Both the position numbers and the translations under genes were made by a program. This document shows positions 32,415 through 44,879 of a stretch of 64,000 nt of DNA, in pieces. Each line of letters opens with the position of its first letter. Positions within the stretch are counted from its first letter, which is position 1. The notes beneath the pieces were generated by a model, which was given only the letters and a program-made list of their open reading frames with translations, ran no database searches and had not been told where the DNA came from. The stretch comes from Cinnamomum chago. Taxonomy: Eukaryota; Streptophyta; Magnoliopsida; Laurales; Lauraceae. Where the stretch lies: the NCBI GenBank assembly GCA_038049695.1, contig CP142456.1, forward strand, positions 43,566,001-43,630,000. Reading direction: 5' to 3'.

Positions 32415-34173
32415 TGTTAGTTTTATGGTCTCAATACCAAGTATATGATGTAATAAATTGATTAATTTCTTTATTTATCAATACAATCATGCTTTTCTTT
32501 CATGAGATGAATGGTGTTTAATTATATACTTGCACATAACCAATACGAATGACATGATGGTTCAAGAGATGAACCGGAGTCCACAAGTATACCAGATGTA
32601 ATACATGTGCATGGATGAGATCCACATATAGGAGATATGTATTGCAAATCTTATACTTAAATATCTTCACAACCAGTGATGAGGTTGGGCATCTCATCTG
32701 ACAAGGTTGCAGCACTTTGATCACTATGAGATAGTGTGATTTGTCTCGATCATCAGAATGTAAGATTCTAGATCATGGTGTTGGTACATCGGATGTATTG
32801 AAGGAGCATGAGAAGCACCTTATGTACACTATCTTTACTTTAAGGACTGCTCTCATAATTCCCTAGCAATGGGCTCATAATCCTGAGATATTAATGAACT
32901 CAAGTTTCTATCTATTCATTTGCTTTGAGGCACCAATGAGTGAGGCCAATTGTAGGTCAACACCTCGGTGATTTGGGAAAGCGGTAGTAGAGTTGTGGGA
33001 ACATTCAATGATCAAGATGGAATCTATGTTTAATATCCCCTTGTGCCAATTAATGGATTTATCATTGGTAAGTGCGCACTCATTCCAATTAAGAGTTAAT
33101 TGGATCGGTACCAAATGATCATTATAATTAATTGGGGCTCAAGGATAATAAGATATGGATCTAATTTGGTGGACAGGTCCAGTTGATCCATGGATATAGA
33201 TGGAGGGGCCTACTTGTGGTAATTGGGAAGTTTAGGGTCTTCATTGTAATTTATTCCTAAGACTGGAGTTCAATTGCATTTATATAGTGGAGTTATTTGC
33301 AATTAACTATGGGCCTGGATTGCACATGAGATGTGGGGTTGCGCATCCCAGTTGGAGCCAGCTTTCTAAGGAATCCCTAGTGGTCCCCACGTTAGCCCAA
33401 GTTATTAGAAAGATACTAATTCTAGTAGAACTCTAAAAGGAAATAGAAAGTTACTATTTCTATTTGAAGTGAGACTTCTAATTGTGGTAATAGTAAGCTA
33501 CTAATTATTAATGGAAGTGAGACTTCTATTTTAATTAGAAAAGGAGAAAGTTACTAATCATATTTGAAGTGAGACTTCTAATTGTGATTTAGTATGTTAC
33601 TAATTATTGTGGAAGTAAGACTTCTATTTTAATTAGTAGGAGGAGGTTGCTTAAGATCTATAAAATAAAGGAGGAGTGCCTTGGACGTCCCCATGCACAA
33701 TTCCACTATTGGAATTCACGCCCAAGCCTAGGATTGTGCAAGTGTTGCACACTTCTCTTCCTCTCCCACTTCTAGTTCTCTTCTAGTTCCCTTTAGGGTT
33801 TTCTCTTGGAGATTCCACCATCTTCTTTAGAAAAGAGAATCTGATACGAGTCATAGCGTGGAAGATCAAAAGGTGTTGGAGATTCTGATTTGATTAGTGA
33901 AAGTGTTTCATCATCAAAGAAAGTCACAACTTCTCCATTAGAGCACTACTAAGCTCCAAAGGTATAATCTACATCCTTGTATGTTGTAGATTTCGTGGTT
34001 GCATATTTAGGTGTTGTTTTCTATCTCCTAAATAGGTTATATTGCTGTACTGATTTATGAGTTTGAGGGATTGCATCTTGGATTGGGTTTGTTGCCTTCT
34101 ATATAGTTGATCCCTGCATCAAGTGGGTCAAAAGTTTTTTAAACCTATCTAAATGGCCCACCTATTTCCAACA
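32415..34173 (+). repeat. Inner copia 3' LTR
   Basis: 1759 bp, TGTTAGTTTTATGGTC to TATTTCCAACA, followed by target duplication TGGTT (34174-34178). TATA box at about 33659. Confidence 0.94.
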
Positions 34174-34178
34174 TGGTT

Positions 34179-34360
34179 ATGTGCTATAGTTTTTCAAGCA
34201 TGAACTCAAATACTTTCAATTCACTTGCGACCATCCTCAACCAGAATAAGTTGGTGGGATCCAACTATGTAGACTGGAAACAAAACCTCGATATTGTCTT
34301 GACCGCCTCAGGTCATAAATATGTCCTTACCAAAACCCCCCTTGATGAGCCTGGCCCGAA
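34179..34360 (+). pseudogene. Outer copia leader end and gag N-terminus, copy 1
   Basis: Continues the leader cut at 6681. ATG at 34200 begins a Gag N-terminus (MNSNTFNSLATILNQ, NYVDWKQNLDIVLT, TPLDEPGPN). It stays open but is cut after about 53 codons by an LTR at 34361. The second copy, 39805-39966, is cut at the homologous codon. Confidence 0.88.
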
Positions 34361-37300
34361 TGTTAGCTAGTGCGGTCTCAATCCATTAGTTGATGTAATA
34401 AATTGATTAATTTCTTTATTTATCAATAAAATTATGCTTTCCTTTCATGAGATAAATGGTGTTTATTACTTAATGCACATGACCAATATGTTGGGATTGG
34501 TGTAGGCCCTAAAGCCCACTAACTGCACTCACATCTCTGTTACTGGATATTTATTGGTTATTTAATAGAATGACATCTTTCTCTTATTACTTGTGTATTT
34601 GTATGGTTGTGTAAGGCCCATTGTTTTCTAGTAAATGACTTGGGTGTGTAGTGACTGCACACAGAAAGGTCTAAGTCATGGACACTGGAAATAACTAATT
34701 TGTTCATAACTGAGAGGTGGAGTTGGGCACTTCATCTTGGTATAAGTTATAGTGAGAAACTCTCCTGTATTCAGGGTGATTTACCTTAGTCGCGGGAGGT
34801 CTTTCCCGGATATATCTCATTAGTGCATGTGTCATGCATTGAACAGGACCATTAATGGTGTGATCTCTAAAATAGTACTATCACAGAGAGAGATCAAGTC
34901 ACCTCTTGCTACTGAGTGACCAGTGCTCTTAATCTTGAGCATTTGTGGATGAACTGACGAAGTCGAGTTCTTGTACTTTAATTCACTATGGGTGAGATCC
35001 TGTTCATGGGTCAACAGCTCTGTGTTTTGGGTACTCGGGCTTGATTAGTTGGGACGTGCAAATGCAATATGGAATCTATGCCATCGTGTGATGGAATGAT
35101 CGTCCCCTTAGAATTATCCGATTAAACATCAGAATCTAAGATCTTAGTATATGGATGTTCCATATGGATATTGAACTTGTGGGTCGCTCCCTGGATCAAG
35201 AGAATGATATCCGGATGATGATTAAGTCAAGGGTATGAAGTTCTGAGGATGAGATGTAATCAAGAAGGTAGATAGTACATCGGTTAACCTACTTGATTAT
35301 GGATGTTACATAGAGGGGCATTGTGGTCATTGTACTTGGTAGGTCAAAGACAATCGTCAGTTTTTGGTGAGCTTAATTTGCAATTTAATATTTGTCCCTG
35401 GAGTGCAACCATAACTCTCTAGTGGAATGAGTTAAGGTTAAAATGATCCTAGTGTTGCTATGGGGTTAGCATGGACATTTTGGTCATTTTGGAAGCCAAG
35501 GGCAAATTTTTCTTTTGGTCCCTTCTCTAGCCACTTTCCTAGATTGGCAAGGTTTCCTAAATTGTTTAATAATGTGGATAAATAATTTTGAGTGTAAATT
35601 CAAATAGGCCCATGATGGCATACATGAATTACCACTCTAGATAAATTATTGATGCATGAGCCATAGTGTGTGTGGGCTAGCCAATGTGGTCCCTAATGTG
35701 TGGGTCCCAAGATTGAGTAGGTCCTATCACTTGGTAGGCTGAAATTCTTTTTGTGCAAGTTTTCCTAAAGATTGAAGTTTCCTAATTATCTTTGGAAACT
35801 AAAAATTAGGAGTGTTGGACGTCCATTATAGTAGTTGGCTTGGTTTTGGAAAGCTCCTCTTAGTTTCCTAGTTCTATAAGGAGACATCTTCAATAGGAAT
35901 TCCTCCTTAAATATATGGTTTCCCCCTCCCATGGGCGTGCAACACATAGAGAGAAAGAAGGAGAAAACTTCTCCTTTGGGCGTGCAAGAGCAAGGAAACT
36001 AAGAGAGGAGTTTCCCATAGAAAACCTAGTCCAGCCCCTTTGGACGTCCTTTGCACAAGAAAAAGATCCTAGCTGATTGCATTTTTTCTTCTTGAAGAAA
36101 GACCACATAAGATCAAGAAAAAACAAGAAGAGAGAAACCTAGTTTTGATCCCACCATCATAGCCAATCAGATTTGGAGAAAGAGGAATAGAGAAGAAGAT
36201 TAGAAGAGAACTATTGCAAGAAATTCCAGCAAGGTGTGCAGGAATTAAATAGCTTTAGATCTGATCTTCTAGTTCAGATTCCAGAGGTTTTTCAACCCAA
36301 GAACATCAGGTATGTCTTCTCCATTGTACCTTTTAGAATACACACAAGTTGATCATGATTTCATGGTGGTTTTATGTGATTTACATGACTGGTTTCAGCA
36401 GTCCAGATCATACCAGATTGAATTTTGAAAATTCCAGCCATAGAACTCTTTAGTTTCATCAAGAGTTTAGATCTGAATCACACTTTCTTTCACAATACAC
36501 ATGACATAATGGTTCATGAGATGAACCGGGTCCCATTAGTATATTAGATGTGATATATGTATATGGATGAGATCCACATAAGGGAGATATGTGTCACAAA
36601 TCTTATACTTAAAATATCTTTACAACCAGTGATGAGTCTGGGCATCTCATCTGATAAGGTTACAGCACTTTGATCACTATGAGATAGTGTGATTTGTCTC
36701 GATCATCAGAATGTAAGATTCTGGATCATAGTTTTGGTACATTGGATGAATTGAAGGATCGTGAGAAGCACTTTATGAAATACTATCTCGATTTAAGGAT
36801 TGCTCTCATAATTCCCTAGCAATAGGCTCTGAATCCTAAGACATTGATTAACTCAAGTTTCTGTCTATTCATTTGCTTTGAGTCGACAATGAGTGAGGTC
36901 AACTGTAGGTCAACACCTTGGTGTCTTGGGTACGTGGTAGTAAGACTGTGGGAATATACAATGATCAATATGGAATCTATCTATATTATCCCCTTGTGCC
37001 AATTAATGGATTTATCATTAGTAAGTGCGTACCCATCTCGATTAACAGTTAACTGGATGATACTGATGATCACTGTGATTAATTGACGCTCAAGGATAAT
37101 AAGATGTGGATCTAAGATTGGATGGGTCAGATTTATTCCAATTGATCCATAGATATTGATAGAGGGGCCTACTTGTGGTAATTGGGAAGTTTAGGGTCTT
37201 CATTGCAATTTATTCCTGTGACTGTAGTGCAATTGCATTTATATAGTGGTGTTATTTGCAATTAACTGTGGGCCCGGATTGCACATGAGATGTGGGGTCG

Positions 37301-38036
37301 TGTGTCCCAGTTGGAGCCAGCTTTCTAAGGAATCCCTAGTGGCCCCCACGCTAGCCCAAGATATTAGAAAGTTACTAATCTTACTTGAGCTTTAAAAGGA
37401 AGGAATTAGAAAGTTACTATTTCTATTTGAAGTGGGACTTCTAATAGTGGTAATAGTAAGCTACTAATTCGTGTAGAAGTGTGACTTCTAATACAAATTA
37501 GCAAGAGAGTTAAAATAGGAGTGATGTGGGCTATAAATAGAGAACCATCCCCTCTTGGACCTCCAACATAGTGGATCCACACCCAGCCCTTTTGTTTTTT
37601 GCACGTGTTGCACAAATTCTCCTTCTCTTCTCTCTTCTAGTTTCTTAGAGTTTCTAGTAGGGTTTTCTCTTGGAGATCCCACACATCTTCTTGAGAAAAG
37701 AGATCTGATAGAGGGCCATAGCGTGGAAGACAACAAGGTCTTGGAGATCTCTAATTGCTTCAAGAAGAGTTCTTGATCAAGTTAATTATCTTCTCCTCCA
37801 ATAGAGCACTACCGGGCTCCAAAGGTATAATCTACTTCTCTACTTGTTGTAGATTATTTTATTGCATGTAGTTATTGATTTCTATCTTCTAAATAGGTTA
37901 TATTGCTGTACATGATTTATGAGAATGAGGGATTGCATCCTGGATTGGGTTTTGTAGCCTTATGGGTAGTTGATCCCTGAGTCAAGTGGATCAAGAGTTT
38001 TGAAAATCTATCCACGAGGCCCACCTACTTCCAACA
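34361..38036 (+). repeat. Outer-family copia LTR (net 1667 bp), interrupted
   Basis: Starts TGTTAGCTAGTGCGGTC, ends CTTCCAACA, and is followed by a PBS (38039). With the solo LTR at 34489-36492 and one duplicated CAATA removed it is 1667 bp. Its unusual start (TTAGnTAGnGnGGTCTC) is shared only with the LTR at 39967, suggesting the two are copies of one. TATA at about 37533. Confidence 0.87.
34489..36492 (+). repeat. Solo LTR of another copia-like family (2.0 kb)
   Basis: TGTTGGGATTGGTGTAGG to CTTTCA, flanked by CAATA (34484-34488, 36493-36497). 2004 bp with no internal region. It has no detectable similarity to the other LTRs here. Lineage not assigned. Confidence 0.88.
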
Positions 38037-38038
38037 AT

Positions 38039-38050
38039 TGGTATCAGAGC
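38039..38050 (+). promoter_or_regulatory. Primer-binding site after the 34361-38036 LTR
   Basis: TGGTATCAGAGC; a second PBS in the outer copia, as expected if LTR, leader and gag start were duplicated together. Confidence 0.9.
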
Positions 38051-39804
38051 TATACCACATCTCTAATCATGTTAGATCGCGATCTAGATTTAATCTTTGC
38101 ATGAGATGCGGAGAGGATAGACCTAGGGCTATGTAAGGATCAGTTATGATTGGGTTTGTTTACTTTATGTAGTAAATCCATGTTTGGATAGTCACAAAAG
38201 GGTTTAATTATGATGGAAGGATGGTAGGATGCCATTGAGAGCCTTCAGAAGTGTTTTGGAGGTGTTTGGACTCAAATTCAAAAAACTTAATTTTCTGCCA
38301 TTGTCAGGCGGGTCGACCTGGCCCCGCGCTCGGTCGACCGGGTGCCTATAAAGTTGGTCGACCGGGAACAAAGCTCGAACCCACCCGAGGGACACACCCG
38401 AACCCCCTTCGAGAAGTGCATGTTTTAATATGGTGGCAACTTTTGGCATCTTGTTTTTCCATTGTGGTTTGGTGACCTAGTTTTGTGAGATGCTTTGTTG
38501 TATGAGATACTAACTTACAGGTGATAACGTCCTCTCCATCTGGCCCACAAGTCTTTTAATTTTTTTTATGGTTATTGGTTTATTTGAGGCTAAGTGTAAA
38601 GGGCATCATGGTTTCCTTGGTTTCCCGCGAAAGGGCAAGGTATGGTAAATTTCCTTATAGCCCTTTTATTTCCATGTTTCGATTGCCATGTAAGTCTCAT
38701 TGTAGAGACATAGGAATTTATGTAATTTTTCCAAAATTTGTAAATTTTGGAGATGTCCGAGACGAAGAAGGAAAGTGAAGATGTACTCCTAATCAAAGAG
38801 TTTGAAGACTACCAAAAGGATCTTGGAGATGCCCAAAGAGTTTGAGGAATCCCAAAGTTTTGGATAGTCTAGAAGTCCAAGAAGTCTATTCCGCATGGGC
38901 CATGTGGAGGAGATGACTAGTTTCTAATTTTAGCACTTTCTATTTATGGATGAATGCTTGATTTAGATAGTATCCAAATCTGATCCAAACGTTGCATGCA
39001 ATTACCAAAATTGGTCAAATCAAATTAATTTTTGGAAAGAGTTCTAATTAGAGTTGGTGGGCCCATGAGATGGATCCATTGGTAACACTAATTTAAGAAA
39101 CTAGACTTTCCATAAAATAACTTGACTTGGAACCAATCATTGGTCATATCATGTGATGTTTTGATATCTATATTTGTGGGCCCAAATACCTAAAAGGAAA
39201 TCCTCAATCCTAAGATATTAAGTGAGAGCGGGGCATTCATATTTAGAAATCACCATGGTTTTCCACCATAGTTCCATTATAAGGAAAGTATTAGCCTCGT
39301 GCCATCTTGAGAATGGCCGTTCCCCACGGAGGGCTTTTACTTGTCTGGTTAATAGATATGGATCTCCTATGGATAGTGTTGGTGAGACGGAGTGGGGGAC
39401 CACTCCCCAAGGAGGAGCTGCCGGCAACGGTTGTCATGCAATGCTAGTTGGTGGGTCACACTTAACTAAAATAATGATGTAGTATCCCCAAGGATTTGCC
39501 TCATGTATTTTAGAAACTGAAGCTAAATCGGGAGCCATTCATTATTTGGTATGAGATACCTAGATAATAATGAATGAAGGGGATCATGGATAGTTAGTCT
39601 TAATTCTAGTTTTGACCAACTTTGATCCGCACCAATCTAGGTGGTATTCACACTCCCCAAGGAGGCATACCATGGGGATTGGGATTCCGATGTATTCTAA
39701 ATTTTAGTGGTTATATGGATTCCCACATAAATTTGGAAGAATACTAAACCCTAAATTTAAATTCATTAATTGAATGTATGGTTATGCGCTATAGTTTTTC
39801 AAGC
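38051..39804 (+). other. Outer copia leader, second copy
   Basis: Very close to 4933-6681, closer than either is to the inner copia leader. GGTCGACC cluster at about 38309-38362. The 86-codon frame at 39222-39482 matches 6116-6376 but shows no sign of protein-level constraint. Confidence 0.83.
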
Positions 39805-39966
39805 ATGAATTCAAATACTTTCAATCCACTTGCGACCATCCTCAACCGGAATAAGTTGGTGGGATCCAGCTATGTAGATTGAAAACAAAACCTGGATATT
39901 GTCTTGACCACCTCAGGTTATAAATATGTCCTTACCAAAACCCTCCTTGATGAGCCTGGCCTCGGA
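39805..39966 (+). pseudogene. Outer copia gag N-terminus, copy 2
   Basis: Starts at ATG 39805 (MNSNTFNPLATILNRNKLVG). A TGA replaces the Trp codon in YVDW. It ends at CTCGGA, where an LTR is inserted; the gene resumes at 41605 with CCGGATGCACTGG. Confidence 0.87.
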
Positions 39967-41604
39967 TGTTAGATAGAGTGGTCTCAATCCATTAGTTGAT
40001 GTAATAAATTGATTAATTTCCTTTAATGAGATGAATGGTGTTTATTACTTAATGCGCATGACCAATACATATGACATAATCGTTCAGGAGATGAACCGGG
40101 TCCCATTAGTATATTAGATGTGATATATGTACATGGATGAGATGCACATACGGGAGATATGTGTCACAAATCTTCTACTTAAAATATCTTCACAACCAGT
40201 GATGAGACTAGGCATCTCATCTGATAAGGTTGCAGTACTTTGATCACTATGCGATAGTGTGATTTGTCTCGATCATCAAAATGTAAGATTCTGGATCATA
40301 GTGCTGGTACATTGGATGTATTGAAAGACCATGAGAAGCACCCTATGAAATACTGTCTCGATTTAAGGATTGCTCTCATAATTCCCTAGCAATAGGCTCT
40401 CAATCCTGAGACATTGATGAGCTCAAGTTTCTGTCTATTCATTTGCTTTGAGTCACCAATGAGTGAGGCCAATTGTAGGTCAACACCTCGGTGTCTTGGG
40501 TACGTGGCAGTAGGACTGTGGGAATATACAATGATCAAGATGGAATCTATTTATATTATCCCCTTGTGCCAATTAATAGATTTATCATTAGTAAGTGCGC
40601 ACCCATCTCGATTAAGAGTTAATTGGATGGTACTGATGATCACTGTGATTAATTGGGGCTCAAGGATAATAAGATGTGGATCTAAGATTGGATTGGACGG
40701 ATTTATTCCAATTGATCCATGGATATTGATAGAGGGGCCTACTTGTGGTAACTGGGAAGTTTAGGGTCTTCATTGTAATTTATTCTTAAGACTGGAGAGC
40801 AATTGCATTTATATAGTGGTGTTTTTTGCAATTAACTGTGGGCCCGGATAGCACATGAGATGTGGGGTCGCGAGTCGCAGTTGGAGCCAGCTTTTTAAAG
40901 AATCCCTAGTGGTCACCACGCTAGCCCAAGATATTAGAAAGTTACTAATCTTACTTGAGCTTTAAAAGGAAGGAATTAGAAAGTTATTATTTTTATTTGA
41001 AGTGGGACTTCTAATAGTGGTAATAGTATGGTATTAATTTGTGCAAAAGTGTGACTTCTAATACAAATTAGTAGGAGAGTTAAAATAGGAGTGATGTGGG
41101 CTATAAATAAGGACTATCCCCTCTTGGACGTCCAACATAGTGGACCCACGCCCAGCCCTTTTGTTTTGTGCAAGTGTTGCACAAATTCTCCTCCTCTTCT
41201 CTCTTCTAGTTTCTTAGAGTTTCTAGTAGGGTTTTCTCTTGGAGATCCCACACATCTTCTTGAGAAAAGAGATCTGATAGAGGGCCATAGCGTGGAAGAC
41301 AACAAGGTCTTGGAGATCTCTAATTGCTATAAGAAGAGTTCTTGATCAAGTTAATTGTCTTCTGCTCCATTAGAGCACTACTGGGCTCCAAAGGTATAAT
41401 CTGCTTCTCTACTTGTTGTAGATTATTTTGTTGCAAGTAGTTGCTGATTGCTATCTTCTAGATAGGTTATATTGTTGTACATGATAGATGAGAAGGAGGG
41501 ATTGCATCCTGGATTGGGTTATAGCCTTCTGGATAGTTGATCCCTGAGTCAAATGGGTCAAAAAGTTTTGAAAACCTATCCACGAGGCCCACCTACTTCC
41601 AACA
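39967..41604 (+). repeat. Solo LTR in the outer copia gag
   Basis: 1638 bp, TGTTAGATAGAGTGG to CTTCCAACA. Flanks TCGGA (39962-39966) and CCGGA (41605-41609) fit a 5-bp target duplication with one change. It splits the gag frame. Confidence 0.86.
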
Positions 41605-41765
41605 CCGGATGCACTGGAAGAAGAAAATGAACTTTACACCAAATGGGCCAAAGACGATGAAATGGCCAGATGCTAAATTCTGGCATCCATGTCTTATGTT
41701 TTGCAGCACCAACTTCAATCCTATAAGACTTCATACGATATTATATCGAACTTAAAGGAGATGTT
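41605..41765 (+). pseudogene. Outer copia gag, middle fragment
   Basis: Encodes NELYTKWAKDDEMARC, a stop, then LQHQLQSYKTSYDIISNLKE, ending at GAGATGTT. ATGTT (41761-41765) is the target duplication of the next LTR; the frame resumes at 57570. Confidence 0.87.
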
Positions 41766-41979
41766 TGTTAGATTGTATGGTCTCAATACCAGTATATGAT
41801 GAATAGATTGATTAATTTCTTTTTTTATCAATATAATCATGCTTTCCTTTCATGAGATGAATGGTGATTTATTACTTAATGCACATGACCAATATATATG
41901 ACATTATGGTTCATGAGATGAACCGGGTCCCATTAGTATATTAGATGTGATATATGTATATGCACTACAACAAACTGCA

Positions 41980-42537
41980 CATTTCCCGACACTATTTGCC
42001 GACGCAGTGAAAATTTGTGTTGGTGAAAGTCTTATTCCCAACGCATATTTGGACTACGTTGGCAATAGTCACAGAAATTGCTACTTTTACCGACGTAAGT
42101 AAGACTGCGTTGGCAAAGGTTGTGGAAACCAAATTGGCGCCAATAAAAAACCCCTTCAAAAGAGAGAGAAAGTTTTGCCAACGCGTGTTTTTCTAATGGC
42201 GACGCAATAATGCGTTGACAATTATCTTACCTACTGGCGACGCACAGGTATGCGTTGGGAAAGCACTGAGTTTTTCTTTGCACCATTGCCAACGCAGTTG
42301 CTGTGTCCACAAAGTCCAATTTATGACAAACTTACCTTTCCCGACACTATTTTCGACATAGTAAAAATATCTGCGTTGGCAAAAGTCATAGAGAATCGCT
42401 ACTTTTACCAACGCAAGTAAGACCGCGTTGGCAAAAGTTATGGAAAACCTTTCCCGACACTATTTGCCGACGCAGTGAAAATTCGTGTTTGTAAAAATCT
42501 TATTTCCGACGCATATTTGGATTGCGTTGTCAAAAGT
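41980..42537. repeat. 5' subterminal repeats of the CACTA element
   Basis: Repeats of the form CCCGACACTATTTGCCGACG (41984, decayed about 42340, 42449) and GACTGCGTTGGCAAA. Short subterminal repeats are the usual transposase-binding sites in CACTA elements. Confidence 0.82.
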
Positions 42538-42725
42538 CACTACAACAATCTGCACTTTTAGCGACGCTTTTTTAAATTCATCGGTAAAGATTACTTTTTA
42601 CCGATTTATATAATTTTGTTGGTAAAATAAGACTTTTGCCGACGTTTTTTATAAACCGTCGGTAAATAAATCTTTACATCTTTTATTTTATTTCTTATTT
42701 TGCCGACAAAACAAAACGTCGGTAA
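42538..42725 (+). mobile_element. Left end of a second, different CACTA element
   Basis: CACTACAACAATCTGCAC, then subterminal motifs ACCGA/CGTCGGTAAA unlike those of the outer CACTA. I see no matching right end, so this is an insertion that lost its right side, or a chimeric end. Confidence 0.65.
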
Positions 42726-42839
42726 AGTTTCCCCTTATTTTTTCCCTCTCCCGCCTCCCGCCTCCCAAAGCCCTCTTTTCGCTCGCAGTGACTCTCTCCC
42801 TCCAAAAGCCCTCTTTCCTCTGTTCTCTTCTCTCACTCT

Positions 42840-42945
42840 CGTTGTCTCTGCTCTTATCTCACTCTCGCTCTCTCTGCTCTTCTCTCACTCTCGCTCTATC
42901 TTCTCTCAAAAGCCCTCTTTTCCCTCTCTCTCTCTCTCTCGATCG
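42840..42945 (+). repeat. CT-rich low-complexity tract
   Basis: CTCTCACTCTCG-type repeats directly before the HSP70 coding fragment. CT-rich 5' UTRs are common in plant genes, so it may be part of the captured segment. Confidence 0.7.
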
Positions 42946-43122
42946 ATCTAGGCACCACGTATTCGTGCGTCGGCGTTTGGCAGCATGATCGTGTTGAGAT
43001 CATCGTAAACGACCAGGGGAACATCACCACCCCTTCCTATGTTGCCTTCATTGACTCGTAGCATCTCATTGGAGATGCTGCCAAGAATCAGGTCGCCATG
43101 AACCCCATCAACACCGTTTTTG
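42942..43122 (+). pseudogene. Captured HSP70 first-exon fragment
   Basis: Translates to the N-terminal ATPase domain of cytosolic HSP70: [20 protein letters not shown], then [13 protein letters not shown] and LIGDAAKNQVAMNP. The exon ends TTTG before GTGAGT, i.e. inside the Asp codon after NTVF, where plant HSC70 genes carry their intron. A TAG at 43059-43061 replaces a Glu codon and several conserved residues differ. The intron side continues downstream (T-rich, T run at 43659), but no second exon is visible. HSP70 is a cytosolic chaperone; this piece cannot make a working one. Confidence 0.93.
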
Positions 43123-44878
43123 GTGAGTTTTCATCGGTTTCGTTCTTTATTTTGATGATTTATGGTCTCTGTTGGCTGTAGATCTTGGATATTTGTTAGA
43201 TCTGGATTTTGCTTCTTTTTTTACTTAGATCCGGTTTACTATCTGTATGTTTGATCTGAAAGACCGTTCTTTTTTGAGAGAGTTATCTTGGCTGTATGTT
43301 TGACCTGTGATCTGAAGTTTATTTAGTGTCTGAGATCTGATTTTTTCTATGTATTTGGCTTCTTTCAACTATATATCTTGCTTTATTTGTAGTTTTCCTT
43401 ACAGGTCTGTTAAATGTTATGCTCTGAATCCAATCAGAGCAACTTTACTGAGTTCTATCCATTTCGATCCTTTGCTTTTATCAATTTTAGGCATTCTCCG
43501 TTAATTAGATCTAGATTTAAATTTTAATCAGTCTTCAATCTGATTTTGTGTCAAAACGATTTTAACTTTCATCTAGTCTTCGTTAGCTTTTTAGATACAT
43601 ATCATGGTTATATCTCCGATTTGCGTTTGATCTTTGTTTGTTTATGTGATCTACCTCTTTTTTTTTTTTTTTTTTTTTTTTTGAGCTTATTTCCAGTGTA
43701 AATCTTGCCTTTTCTTACTACAGTGGGAACTGAGATTGAATGTTTCTGCTAGATTTGGATTTCATTCAAAATCTAGATTATTCTTTAGTAAAACGTTACC
43801 TTGAGTTTCTAGATTATAGATTTCTTTTTACTATTGGTCAAACCTTTCTTGTGCACTGGGATTTTCTCTTTCTTTTAATTAGGTGGGCAATTAGGATCCT
43901 GTACTGTCAATGCATTCCAGTAATTCCATCTTCCATGCAACAATCTTACTTTTTTATTTTCTGTTTCGCTTGATAAATGCATTCCAATTAGAGCTGCATG
44001 AGCCCAGACTTGATTCTCCATAATCGAAGAGTCTTAATTTAGTTGTTGTGTGGATGAGCGCATGGTTATATATAAACACCTAACCCTCAACCAATGCTAG
44101 AATTATTATTAGTTTAGTAGTATAGCTACAAACAATGGCAATGTGAACATGACAAGATTATAAACTTTGATTATATTATTTTTCATTGTTCTCTAGGGTC
44201 GAGATTATTTTATACTTTCAGTTATTTCTAGTGAGACGACTTTTAAAAGAGGAACAAACAAGTGATAACTAACTGTGGGGTCATTCAAAAAAAAAAATTT
44301 GTCTTACCATGGATGTGCCTGACCTAATTAGTGTCAAATTCGACCATGCACAAAAGAGGCTTAAGTTTTGTGTGAGGTGAAGGAGGTCATCTAGGTGATC
44401 AATGGTGAAGAGGACTGTGCTCTGGACTCAATTGTTTTGGAAATCTCAATAGTTATGAGTTCTTTCGATAAAATCTCTCTTACACGTTTTTCATAGGTTC
44501 AATGAGGCAGCTCACTGCTTAGCGAAAGGAATTTAGCTTTTTTTTTTCCTTATTGTCTGGTGTGCTATTGTTTTCTGTCTCTATTCTTATAAAATATGCT
44601 TCTGTACAAAAAAAAAAAAGAAAAGAAAAGAAAAGCCGACCATCCACAGTCGAAGGTTTAGGATATCTTGTCCCATTAAAGTGGTATTTAGCATGTAGTC
44701 TGGTTCATTATATAGGACACAAATATAATACACTAAAGACATCTGTGAGAGTGTGTGCATCCAAATGAAAGCATTGTTGGGTTCTAAAGTGACAAGTCTC
44801 AAGATGTATGTTAGAGTGTGGGAAGAGGTTCTGTTTAGCCAGCCATACCATAACATGAAGATGTCTTCACTCTAAATC
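43123..44878. other. CACTA interior, probably captured HSP70 intron plus unassigned sequence
   Basis: T-rich, intron-like sequence follows the HSP70 splice donor, with a poly-T run at 43659-43682. From about 44000 I recognise nothing. Confidence 0.45.
43659..43682 (+). repeat. Poly-T tract
   Basis: Uninterrupted T run of about 24 within the presumed captured intron. Confidence 0.9.
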
Positions 44879-44879
44879 A

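Larger units (their letters stand above)
6682..34173 (+). mobile_element. Inner copia: full-length LTR retrotransposon, nested and decayed
   Basis: Flanked by the 5-bp duplication TGGTT (6677-6681 and 34174-34178). The 5' LTR is split: its first ten bases (TGTTAGTTTT) are 6682-6691 and the rest is 17436-19182, because TG1 landed ten bases in. PBS at 19185, leader, gag start at 20945, gag broken at 21136 by TG2 and resuming at 28701, then protease, integrase, RT, RNase H, a polypurine tract (32404-32414) and the 3' LTR (32415-34173). With TG1 and TG2 removed it is about 9.2 kb. Pol has stops, frameshifts and a changed RT active site, so it is not autonomous now. Order gag-PR-INT-RT-RNH identifies Ty1/copia; I do not assign the lineage. 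Confidence 0.93.

Noticed and set aside
42942-43122. Functional HSP70 gene
   Set aside because: Only one exon fragment is present, with an in-frame TAG and no downstream exons, inside a CACTA element.
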